From: Paenibacillus caseinilyticus
GTDB lineage: Bacteria; Bacillota; Bacilli; Paenibacillales; NBRC-103111
DNA: 39,843 nucleotides
Reading direction: 5' to 3'
Assembly (NCBI RefSeq): GCF_027533645.1
Contig: NZ_JAQAGY010000040.1
Coordinates: 1-39,843 of the forward strand
Within the stretch, counting starts at the first letter, position 1. Each line of letters begins with the position of its first letter. The position numbers and the translations under genes are program-made. The notes beneath the pieces are model-generated. The model saw only the letters and a program-made list of their open reading frames with translations. It did no database searches and was not told where the DNA came from. Positions 7,632-15,113 of the stretch are shown piece after piece.

Positions 7632-8345
7632 ATGGGAATTGGTTTTATTGCGATATACTGCGTACTGGTGCTTCTCGTGCTGGAAACCGCAGCCACGCTG
7701 CTCATTACCACCGGACTCGATAAGCGGATCGCCCGCTTCCAAGCGCTATCCATGCTGACGGCCACCGGCTTCACTACCAAGGAATCGGAGCTGATCCTCC
7801 GCCATCCGATCCGAAGGAAAATTGCCATGTTCCTGATCCTCTTCGGCGTCTTCTCGCTGGCTGTGATTATCTCGACGCTGAGCAGCATCCTCGCCCAGAG
7901 TTTCAAAATCCCCCAGCTTCTCCTGTTGACCGTTCTCCTCGGCGTCGTGCTCCTGTTCCTCAAAAGCAAATGGATCACACGAAAATTAAAAAGCCGGCTT
8001 CATCAGCATCTGGAAGATGATTTTGCACTTCATGAACTGCCGCTGCAAGAAATATTATACATCGACGAGGATGATCTCATTACGGAAGTCTGTCTCCACC
8101 GCGGCTCAGCTTATATCGGCAGGAAAGCCGGGGAGATTGCAGGAAAGCAGGAAGACCTCGCCATCCTCTTCATCCAGCGGGGGCTGTCCAAGCTCCGCAA
8201 GGGCAGCCGTGACCTTACCCTTCACGAAGGAGACCTGCTCATGGTCTACGGCAGCCGGGAGTGCATTGCAGGTAAGTTTTCGCAGGAACTGGAGAAAATG
8301 AAAGAAGAGATCGAACACGAGGAGCAGATTACCGCGATGAAATAA
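7632..8345 (+). CDS. Membrane protein with pore-like TGFTT segment and RCK_C (TrkA-C) domain
   Basis: The 237-residue protein has a first membrane helix (about 3-25), then RFQALSMLTATGFTTKES at about 33-50, and two further helices (about 62-84 and 92-110). A cytosolic domain (about 130-220) has the features of TrkA-C/RCK_C: LQEILYIDEDDLITEVCL, GRKAGEI, and the closing LHEGDLLMVYGSRE. RCK_C domains bind ligands (including cyclic di-AMP in some) and gate K+ transport proteins. The TGFTT stretch between two helices recalls the P-loop of TrkH/KtrB-type K+ transporters, but there is no TVGYG filter. The start at 7632 has GGAGGG seven bases upstream. An upstream ATG at 7566 lacks one. It is followed 48 bp later by the ligase gene without a terminator, so the two are probably co-transcribed. 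Confidence 0.75.
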   Translation: MGIGFIAIYCVLVLLVLETAATLLITTGLDKRIARFQALSMLTATGFTTKESELILRHPIRRKIAMFLILFGVFSLAVIISTLSSILAQSFKIPQLLLLTVLLGVVLLFLKSKWITRKLKSRLHQHLEDDFALHELPLQEILYIDEDDLITEVCLHRGSAYIGRKAGEIAGKQEDLAILFIQRGLSKLRKGSRDLTLHEGDLLMVYGSRECIAGKFSQELEKMKEEIEHEEQITAMK

Positions 8346-8393
8346 CCGCTCCCGCGGCAGGTCATTTCCTAAAACTACTGGAGGAATGCCCCC

Positions 8394-9344
8394 TTGGACT
8401 GGCAGCCCCTCGTCCCCTTCGAGCCCATCCGTACGGAAAAGGCACCATCTGGGGATCAATGGATCGGACAGGTCAAATGGGACGGCACCCGTATTCTCAC
8501 CTACGCGTCCGGCGGCACGGTGAGACTCTTTAACCGCAAAGGCCACGAGCGGACACTCCAATACCCAGAGCTGCTTCACTTATCCTCTTACTGCAATGCC
8601 GAATCGGTCATCCTGGACGGGGAAGTCATCGCCCTTGCCGAAGGGCGCCCGAACTTCCAGGAAGTCATGCGCCGGGACAGCGTGCGCAAGTCGCAGCATC
8701 TGGCTCAGGTGCAAAAACAGGTGCCGATCTCGTACATGGTCTTCGACATCCTGTATCTCGACGGCGAATGGGTCACCGAGCGGACGCTGCGGGAAAGACA
8801 GCGCCTGCTTCAAGAACGGGTGCACGGCAGCCAAACCGTCCAGCTCGTCCCGAATGTCCCGGGCATGAATGACCTCTACAGCGTGATGAAGCTGCACAAG
8901 ATGGAGGGCATCGTCTGCAAGGATCTGGAGAGCAAGTACCTCCTGGGCGGCAAAGACAAGCGCTGGCAGAAAATGAAGATCTACAACGATCTGCTGGCCG
9001 TCGTCGGCGGAGTCACCTACCGGGCCGGCCAAGTGAATGCTCTCATGCTCGGCCTCTATGACGCGGAAGGCCGCTTGTGGTATATCGGCCATGCCGGAGC
9101 CGGGCGCTTCACCCAGCAGATGTGGAGGGAGCTGACCGCAGAGGCCGCGGAGATGAGGCTCCCGGAACGCCCCTTCGTCAATGTGCCGGAGCGCAGCAAA
9201 GACGCGGTCTGGATCCAGCCCCGGCTGACGGTGAAAGTCAGCTATATGGAATGGACCGCCGGCAGGACGCTGCGGCAGCCGGGCCTTCAGGCGCTGGTCG
9301 CCGCCAGGCCGGACGAATGCACCTTCGCCCAGTTGGACGGCTAA
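8394..9344 (+). CDS. ATP-dependent DNA ligase (LigD ligase domain, stand-alone)
   Basis: The enzyme seals nicks using a ligase-adenylate intermediate and is the joining activity of bacterial NHEJ. The 316-residue protein covers the ligase domain only. Motif I KWDGTR places the adenylated lysine at K28. ILDGEVIAL is near 73-81, motif III is YMVFDILYLDG, motif IV is MEGIVCKD and motif V WQKMKIY is near 191-197. A C-terminal OB fold (about 200-310) follows, with AVVGGVTY and IGHAGAGRFT. The start is TTG at 8394, with GGAGGA eight bases upstream. No ATG fits. No polymerase or phosphoesterase domain is fused to it. The polymerase is the next gene, 52 bp on. In B. subtilis the two are one LigD polypeptide, ligase first, in the same order. 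Confidence 0.93.
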   Translation: MDWQPLVPFEPIRTEKAPSGDQWIGQVKWDGTRILTYASGGTVRLFNRKGHERTLQYPELLHLSSYCNAESVILDGEVIALAEGRPNFQEVMRRDSVRKSQHLAQVQKQVPISYMVFDILYLDGEWVTERTLRERQRLLQERVHGSQTVQLVPNVPGMNDLYSVMKLHKMEGIVCKDLESKYLLGGKDKRWQKMKIYNDLLAVVGGVTYRAGQVNALMLGLYDAEGRLWYIGHAGAGRFTQQMWRELTAEAAEMRLPERPFVNVPERSKDAVWIQPRLTVKVSYMEWTAGRTLRQPGLQALVAARPDECTFAQLDG

Positions 9345-9396
9345 CCGGCGGCTTGACGGTTATCGGTTAAGATGACACTCAAAGAGGAGGTATCGT

Positions 9397-10317
9397 GTGG
9401 CCCCACCCGTCAAATCCAGATCCTCGTCTTCCCTGCCGGCCAAAGGCACGATCATCGTACAAGGTCAGGAGCTGACCGTAACCAATCCCCAAAAGCTTCT
9501 CTGGCCGGAGAAAGGGATCACCAAGGCCATCTATCTCGAGAAACTCGCGCAGCTTGCTCCCTATCTGCTCACCTATTGCCGCGGAAGGCATCTCACCACC
9601 ATCCGTTTTCCGGACGGTTGGAACGACAAGTCCTTTTATCAGAAGAACGTACCGGAACCGACGCCGGCCTTCGTGGAATCGGCCGAGCTGGAAGGCATCC
9701 GTTACGTTCATCTGGATTCTCTCCCCACTCTGCTCTGGCTGGGCAATCTGGCGGCGCTCGAATTCCATCCGTCCTTCCACCGGATCGGAAGCCTCCTGCC
9801 GGCGGAATGGCTGATCGATATCGATCCGAGCCTGGACCCGGAGCCTCGCATCATGGAGGCAGCTGAAATCATAGGGGGCATCTTGGACGGTATGAACATC
9901 CGCTCCGTGCCCAAGACCAGCGGCGCCACCGGCGTGCAGATCTATGTGCCGATCCCGCAAGAGAAGGGATACACGTTCGAGCAGCTCCGCAAGATCGGCC
10001 AGTTCGTCGCGGACTTTGCCGTACAGAAGCACCCGCAGCTGTTCACGACGGAGCGGCTGAAGAAGGACCGCGGCACGCGCATCTACATCGACTACCTGCA
10101 GCACTGGTACGGCAAGACGCTCTCCGCGCCGTACACGCCGCGGGCCCGGGAGGCCGCCTCAGTCTCCACCCCGCTCACTTGGCAGGAAGTTGCCGGCCGC
10201 CCGGACCCACGGGATTTTCACCTCCTCAATATCATGGAACGGCTTCAGCAGAAGGGGGACCTGATCTCGCAGACCCCGCCGCAGAATCTCGATTCCATTC
10301 TTTCCTTCCTGCGGTGA
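9397..10317 (+). CDS. LigD-type primase-polymerase (NHEJ polymerase), stand-alone
   Basis: This archaeo-eukaryotic-primase-type polymerase fills ends during NHEJ. The 306-residue protein has LTVTNPQKLLWPEKGITKA near 26-44, the catalytic WLIDIDPS (D141, D143), the KTSGATGVQIYVPI loop at 173-186 and RIYIDYLQHWYGKT with the third acidic residue D232. APYTPRAREAASVSTPLTW follows, a typical LigD-POL ending. Two positions differ from the pattern I expect: Q181 where many LigD polymerases have His, and H236 where many have Asn after DYLQ. The start is GTG at 9397, with GAGGAGG seven bases upstream, and the ligase gene is 52 bp before it. A strong terminator follows. No phosphoesterase domain exists in the window. 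Confidence 0.92.
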   Translation: MAPPVKSRSSSSLPAKGTIIVQGQELTVTNPQKLLWPEKGITKAIYLEKLAQLAPYLLTYCRGRHLTTIRFPDGWNDKSFYQKNVPEPTPAFVESAELEGIRYVHLDSLPTLLWLGNLAALEFHPSFHRIGSLLPAEWLIDIDPSLDPEPRIMEAAEIIGGILDGMNIRSVPKTSGATGVQIYVPIPQEKGYTFEQLRKIGQFVADFAVQKHPQLFTTERLKKDRGTRIYIDYLQHWYGKTLSAPYTPRAREAASVSTPLTWQEVAGRPDPRDFHLLNIMERLQQKGDLISQTPPQNLDSILSFLR

Positions 10318-10342
10318 CTGGCCTGCCGGCCGCTGGACATGG

Positions 10343-10395
10343 CCAAAAAAGCATCCGATCTGCCGGTGGAAAAGGCAGACCGGGATGCTTTTTTG
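10343..10395. terminator. Bidirectional terminator between the NHEJ polymerase gene and cls
   Basis: A long near-perfect hairpin (CCAAAAAAGCATCC near 10343-10356 with GGGATGCTTTTTTGG to 10395, inner arms CTGCC/GGCAG) has an A-run on one side and a T-run on the other. It can end both the plus-strand polymerase transcript and the minus-strand cls transcript. Confidence 0.9.
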
Positions 10396-10444
10396 GTTTG
10401 GTGCCGTTCAGCGAAGCGGAGACCCAATAAGGGGCGTTCCCGAC

Positions 10445-11878
10445 CTAGAACAGCGGCGAGACCAGCCGGGCCAGCACTTCCTTGCCCTTCTGCCAGCGGG
10501 ACCGCTGCTCGAATTCCTCGAGCTCAATCTCCCTGCATGCCTTCAGATCCTGAATAAAGTCGCTTTCGAGCCGGAGGATCGTATCTTTATCGAAGAGGAC
10601 TGCGTTCAGCTCAAAATTATTATAGAAGCTCCGCATATCCATGTTGGCCGTACCCACCGTAGCGAGCAGATCGTCGATGATCATTACTTTGGCATGAACG
10701 AACCCCCTCTGGTAAGCATAGAACCGAACGCCCGCCTGGAGCAGCTCTTCCAGATACGAAAGAGAAGCATAGTTCACCATGCGAGAGTCGGGCTTCTCGG
10801 GGTAAATAATCCGCACATCGATCCCGCTGATCGCCGCTGTCTTCAATCCCATGAGCAGGCTGGCATCCGGCACGAAATACGGCGTGGTGATGAAGATCCT
10901 GCGCTTGGCCGCCGTTACAGAGCCGAAGAACATCTCCAGCACCGCGTCCCAGTGGGCGTCCGGCCCGCTGGCAATGACCTGGACCGGCTTGCGGCCGCGG
11001 CATGCGTGCTCGGGGAAGTAAGCCGACTCCGAGAGACGTTCACCGCTGACGAACCTCCAGTCCTTGATGAAGGTATGCTGGAGTGCGTAGACCGAGTCCC
11101 CTTCCAGCCGAAGGTGCGTATCTCTCCAGAATCCGAGGGACGAGTTGCGCCCCAGATATTCGTCCCCAATATTCAGCCCGCCCAGAAAGCCCACGGTTCC
11201 GTCGATGACGATAATTTTGCGGTGGTTGCGGTAGTTGATCCGCTTGTCGAAGAACGCGATGAGCGCCGGCAGGAATATGTATACCTCACATCCGGCCGCT
11301 TTCAACTCCGAGATGAACCCCGCGTCCAGATGATAGCTTCCGATGCCGTCGAAGATGCAGCGCACCTGTACTCCGGCACGCGCCTTGCGGATCAACAGCT
11401 CCTGAAAGCGCCGGCCGATCCGGTCATTGCGGACCGTATAAAACTCGAAGTGAATATGCTTCTCCGCCCCCTCCATCGCCTCCAGCATCTCGGGATAAGC
11501 CTCATCCGCATTGGCGAGCACTTGCACTTCGTTCTGCACGGTAATCAGGGTGCCGGGAATATTGTTGAGCAGGGCGAACAGGCGCGGCTCATGCTTCCAT
11601 CCCTGCAGGCGCTCTTCCTCGATCTGCGGATCGGAAGCCTTCATCTTCTTGCCGACCTGCCTGAGGTCGTGGACAAGCCCGAGCCCCTTGCGCCGAACCT
11701 TCCTGCGCTGCCGGTATTCCTTAGCGAGGAAATAGTACATAACAAACCCGATCACCGGAATGACGAACAGAATGAAGAGCCAGGCGAGCGCCTTGGGAGG
11801 ATGCCGGAATTCCCCGACGATAATGGTAAAGATCTGGAGGATGAACAGCAACAGGGCGAGGATGATCCAGAGCTGCAT
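10445..11878 (-). CDS. cls: Cardiolipin synthase (phospholipase D type)
   Basis: Cls condenses two phosphatidylglycerol molecules into cardiolipin and glycerol at the membrane. The 477-residue protein has two N-terminal membrane helices (about 2-21 and 30-50) followed by a basic stretch. It then carries two HKD phosphodiesterase motifs: the first at H219-K221-D226 in NHRKIIVIDG with GGLNIGDEY after it, the second at H395-K397-D402 in HAKVMIIDD followed by GTANMDMRSF. Length and layout match Bacillales Cls. The start is ATG at 11878, with a purine-rich AAGGGAGA site upstream. It stands alone, divergent from the germination operon. Cls is known in Bacillus to enrich polar and forespore membranes, but nothing here shows that directly. 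Confidence 0.95.
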   Translation of the reverse strand: MQLWIILALLLFILQIFTIIVGEFRHPPKALAWLFILFVIPVIGFVMYYFLAKEYRQRRKVRRKGLGLVHDLRQVGKKMKASDPQIEEERLQGWKHEPRLFALLNNIPGTLITVQNEVQVLANADEAYPEMLEAMEGAEKHIHFEFYTVRNDRIGRRFQELLIRKARAGVQVRCIFDGIGSYHLDAGFISELKAAGCEVYIFLPALIAFFDKRINYRNHRKIIVIDGTVGFLGGLNIGDEYLGRNSSLGFWRDTHLRLEGDSVYALQHTFIKDWRFVSGERLSESAYFPEHACRGRKPVQVIASGPDAHWDAVLEMFFGSVTAAKRRIFITTPYFVPDASLLMGLKTAAISGIDVRIIYPEKPDSRMVNYASLSYLEELLQAGVRFYAYQRGFVHAKVMIIDDLLATVGTANMDMRSFYNNFELNAVLFDKDTILRLESDFIQDLKACREIELEEFEQRSRWQKGKEVLARLVSPLF

Positions 11879-11972
11879 GGGACATCTCCCTTCTTACCGT
11901 GGCTTGCTCTTGTAGCTTTTACCTCCTGCCAGTGCCCTATTCCATAATTTTGCTGGAATTCTGTTTCTTTTG

Positions 11973-12001
11973 TCATAAAATTCAGGATTTGGTTCAAAAT
12001 A
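11973..12001 (+). promoter_or_regulatory. Possible sigma-G promoter of the germinant receptor operon
   Basis: The plus strand reads TCATA (11973-11977), a 17-bp spacer and CAAAATA (11995-12001), a near match to the sigma-G pattern (GHATR, CATWHTA). It lies 58 bp upstream of the first gene. GerA-type operons are generally sigma-G dependent, which supports but does not prove it. Confidence 0.35.
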
Positions 12002-12059
12002 TACCGGACACGCCCCGGCAAAGCTTGGAATAGAGGCACCGGATTACAGGAGGCCCGGC

Positions 12060-13682
12060 ATGGTCATAACCAAGAAAAGCAATAAGAACGGCAAACAGCC
12101 CCCTGGGGACGCGATCCATAAGCTAGACTACCGCTTCATTGATGAACTCCGTTCGGTTCCCATCGGAATGGAACTGGGCGACAACCAAACATATCTGGAT
12201 CACATCTTCGAAGACTGTTCCGACTTCGTCATCCGGGAGTTCCAGCTCGAGAAGAGCGCGAAGGCGATGCTGCTGTTCATTGACGGCATGGTGAATACCG
12301 AGCAGGTGAACGAGGCGATGAAATCGCTGATGATCCTCGAGGGCGGAGAGCAGTTCGTCGACAATATTTCGGCCTCCGTCCTGCCCGTCTCCCAGATCCA
12401 GCCTGCCGATAATTACGGCGATCTGCTGCTCGGGGTGCTCGGCGGCGACACCGGCCTGATTGTCGAACGGAATAACAAGGCCCTTCTTCTTGGCATCCGC
12501 GGCCCCGAGAAACGTTCGATCGCCGAGCCGGAGACCGAATCCGTGATCCGGGGTCCGCGGGAGGGATTCACGGAGAGCCTGCGGACCAATACGTCCATGA
12601 TCCGCCGGAAGCTCAAGACGCCGCACCTGAAGATGAAGCCGATGACGATCGGCCGGGAGAGCAACACGAACGTCGCCGTGACCTACCTGTCGGATCTGGC
12701 TGATCCCGGCGTAGTGGACGAGGTAGTCGGCCGGCTGCAGCAAATCGATATCGATGCCGTGCTGGAATCCGGCTATATCGAGGAGTTTATTCAAGATTCG
12801 GCGTACTCCCCCTTCCCGCAGATCCAGTACACGGAGCGGCCTGACATGGTAGCCGCCGCCCTGCTGCAGGGCAGAGTGGGCATCTTGGTGGACGGAACGC
12901 CGAACGTGCTGCTCGTGCCGTTCACCTTTTCCGAAATCCTGCAGGCCAGCGAAGATTACTACGAGCGCTTCCAGATCTCCACGCTGATCCGGTGGCTGAG
13001 GTATATCTTCCTGCTGCTCTCCCTGCTGACCCCGTCCTTGTATGTCGCCTTCACCACCTTTCACCAGGACCTGCTGCCCACGACCCTGCTGCTCTCGGCA
13101 GCGGCAGCCCGGGAAGCGATCCCGTTCCCTGCCGTGGTGGAGGCGCTGATCATGGAGATTACGTTCGAAGCGCTGCGGGAGGCGGGCATCCGGCTGCCGA
13201 AGACGATCGGCTCCGCCGTCAGTATCCTCGGCGCCCTCGTCGTGGGCCAGGCGGCGGTACAGGCCGGGATTGTCTCGGCGCCTATGGTCATCGTGGTCTC
13301 GATTACGGGGATCGCATCCTTCACCATCCCCCGCTTCAACGGAGCGATTGCCGTGCGGATGCTGCGCTTCCCGATTCTGATCGTCTCCTCGATCTTCGGG
13401 CTCTACGGGATCATGATCGCCCTCATGGTCATTCTCGGGCACATGGCATCGCTGCGTTCCTTCGGCGTGCCGTATCTTTCGCCGGTCGGCCCGTTGTCTT
13501 CCGGCGATCTCAAGGACGTGCTCATCCGGTCTCCCTGGTGGCTCATGCGGAACCGGCCAGCCTTCATGCCGGTCCAGGACAGCGAACGGATGAGCATGGA
13601 CCTGCCGCAGGAGATCATGAAGGAATCGGGACAGCGGGGCAAAACCATCGAGCATCCTTCGGCTGAGGAGGGGGAAACATGA
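12060..13682 (+). CDS. Spore germination protein, GerA/GerKA family (receptor A subunit)
   Basis: This is the A subunit of a GerA-type nutrient germinant receptor in the spore inner membrane, which senses nutrients and triggers ion release. The 540-residue protein has a hydrophilic N-terminal domain (about 1-300) with KAMLLFIDGMVN, IVERNNKALLLGIRGPEKRSI and GPREGFTESLRTNTSMIRR, the last a strong GerA-family signature. Several membrane helices follow (about 310-465), including AAAREAIPFPAVVEALIMEI and VGQAAVQAGIVSAPMVI. The N-terminal head starts with a Lys/Asn-rich leader. The start at 12060 has AGGAGG six to seven bases upstream. The stop overlaps the next start (ATGA). Length is normal. The ligand cannot be read from sequence. 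Confidence 0.95.
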   Translation: MVITKKSNKNGKQPPGDAIHKLDYRFIDELRSVPIGMELGDNQTYLDHIFEDCSDFVIREFQLEKSAKAMLLFIDGMVNTEQVNEAMKSLMILEGGEQFVDNISASVLPVSQIQPADNYGDLLLGVLGGDTGLIVERNNKALLLGIRGPEKRSIAEPETESVIRGPREGFTESLRTNTSMIRRKLKTPHLKMKPMTIGRESNTNVAVTYLSDLADPGVVDEVVGRLQQIDIDAVLESGYIEEFIQDSAYSPFPQIQYTERPDMVAAALLQGRVGILVDGTPNVLLVPFTFSEILQASEDYYERFQISTLIRWLRYIFLLLSLLTPSLYVAFTTFHQDLLPTTLLLSAAAAREAIPFPAVVEALIMEITFEALREAGIRLPKTIGSAVSILGALVVGQAAVQAGIVSAPMVIVVSITGIASFTIPRFNGAIAVRMLRFPILIVSSIFGLYGIMIALMVILGHMASLRSFGVPYLSPVGPLSSGDLKDVLIRSPWWLMRNRPAFMPVQDSERMSMDLPQEIMKESGQRGKTIEHPSAEEGET

Positions 13683-14854
13683 AGAAACGGAACTGGATCC
13701 GGGTCCCGTTAGCCGCAATGCTCCTCGGCTGTCTGACCGGCTGCTGGGACCGCACGGAAATCAATGACTTGGCCTTCGTCCTGACGTCGGCTCTGGATAT
13801 CGAGAAGGACGGCAAGATCCGCTACAGCGTGCTAGTCCCCCTCCCGGGACAGATGGGCGGGCCTTCCGGCGGGGGCGGGGGGACCGGCGGGGAGAAGAGT
13901 TATTACATCGATTCGGAGACGGGCAACACGTCCCGGGAAGCGCAGTCCAAGCTGCAGCAGCGGATGTCCAGACGCATGTTCCTGGCGCACCGGCGGACCG
14001 TGCTCGTAGGAGAGGAGCTCGCGAAGAAAGGCATCCGCTTCCTCTTCGACGCCATTCCGCGCACGCCGGAAAGCCGCATGACCACCTACATGATCGTGAC
14101 CAAGGGCAAAGCCTATGACATGCTGAAGGCTTCGCCCAAATTCGAGCGATTCCCCTCCGAGGCCATCCGGGAGCTGGTGAAATCCCGCTCGGCGATCCAG
14201 ATGAACATGAAGGATGTCGGAGTCTCGCTCAGCGCCCCGGGTACGGATCCTGTACTCGCCTATATGACCGAGAAGGAATCGCAAAAGAGTGAGAAACCAT
14301 CCAAGGAAGTGGAGATGGCCGGCTATGCGCAGTTCAAAGACGACAAGATGATCGGTACCCTCGAAGGCGCCGCCGCCGATGGGCTCGCTTGGCTGAAGAA
14401 CCAGACGATCACAACCTCCATTAACGTCAAGCTGACCGAGGAGATCCATGCTACCGCCCGCATCTACGACTCGCAAACGCATATGGATGTGAAACTGGAA
14501 GGGGGCAAGCCCCGGTTCCAGATCAAAGTCCAGGCCAAATCCAAGATTCTCGAGATCACGTCTTACTTCGACTTGAGCCGAACCGATAAGATCCAGATCG
14601 TGGAAAAAGAAATTTCGGCCTATATCAAGAAAGCCATGCAGGAAACCATCAAAACCATGCAGCAGAAGGAAGCCGATTCTGCGATGCTGGGAGGCTACAT
14701 ATGGAGAGCGTATCCGAGACTGTGGGAAGAACAGTATGCCAAAGACTGGCCTGCCGGTCTGAAGGACGCCGAATTCCAAATCGAAGTGAGCACGACGCTG
14801 ATGGAGCCAGGGGATATTTACAATAATGTAACCAAATCGGAGGGCGGCCAATGA
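13679..14854 (+). CDS. Spore germination lipoprotein, GerC family (receptor C subunit)
   Basis: This is the C subunit of the germinant receptor, a lipoprotein anchored on the outer face of the spore inner membrane. The 391-residue product has an N-terminal signal with the lipobox L-T-G-C (C22) directly followed by WDRTEINDLAFV, the family hallmark. It continues with SREAQSKLQQRMSRRMFLAHRRTVLVG, RFLFDAIPRTPESRMTTY and a long C-terminal domain ending FQIEVSTTLMEPGDI. A glycine-rich insertion (GGPSGGGGGTGGEK at about 60-73) is unusual in this family. It overlaps both neighbours by ATGA, so A, C and D are translationally coupled. Confidence 0.95.
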   Translation: MKKRNWIRVPLAAMLLGCLTGCWDRTEINDLAFVLTSALDIEKDGKIRYSVLVPLPGQMGGPSGGGGGTGGEKSYYIDSETGNTSREAQSKLQQRMSRRMFLAHRRTVLVGEELAKKGIRFLFDAIPRTPESRMTTYMIVTKGKAYDMLKASPKFERFPSEAIRELVKSRSAIQMNMKDVGVSLSAPGTDPVLAYMTEKESQKSEKPSKEVEMAGYAQFKDDKMIGTLEGAAADGLAWLKNQTITTSINVKLTEEIHATARIYDSQTHMDVKLEGGKPRFQIKVQAKSKILEITSYFDLSRTDKIQIVEKEISAYIKKAMQETIKTMQQKEADSAMLGGYIWRAYPRLWEEQYAKDWPAGLKDAEFQIEVSTTLMEPGDIYNNVTKSEGGQ

Positions 14855-15096
14855 ATACGCAGTTCATGGTATGGTACGGAGTGCTGATTATCATGCACTT
14901 GGCCATGAATATGAAGTATTGGATGAAGCAGACCAAAGGCATGCTGCGGCTGTTTCTGACGCTGTACGCAGCCGTCATCGGCCTGTACTTGGCCGTCGCC
15001 TTCGGTTACAAGCCGCCGATGCCTACCCAATTCTTCGTCGAGAGGGTCTCCTCCGCTCTCTTCTCGTTCATTATGCCGCAAGAAGCCGCTCAGTAA
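14851..15096 (+). CDS. Small two-helix germinant receptor D-type subunit
   Basis: This 81-residue membrane protein has two hydrophobic helices (about 6-22 and 33-54) separated by a short basic loop (MKYWMKQTKG). Genes for roughly 75-residue two-helix proteins, called D subunits, are known in some GerA-type operons of Bacillus species, where they modulate receptor response. This gene fits that size, topology and place. The start overlaps the gerC-type stop (ATGA), and the permease gene begins 17 bp downstream. I assign it by position and topology, since such small proteins have few conserved residues. Confidence 0.75.
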   Translation: MNTQFMVWYGVLIIMHLAMNMKYWMKQTKGMLRLFLTLYAAVIGLYLAVAFGYKPPMPTQFFVERVSSALFSFIMPQEAAQ

Positions 15097-15113
15097 GAGA
15101 AAGGATCGAACCT

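Noticed and set aside
10385..11947. 520-residue plus-strand open frame antisense to cls
   Set aside because: It mirrors the cls codons, lacks a ribosome site and has no recognisable motif; cls is certain.
12123..13718. 531-residue minus-strand open frame antisense to the GerA-type gene
   Set aside because: GC-rich antisense shadow of a real gene, rich in His, Arg and Asp, as expected for reverse reading.
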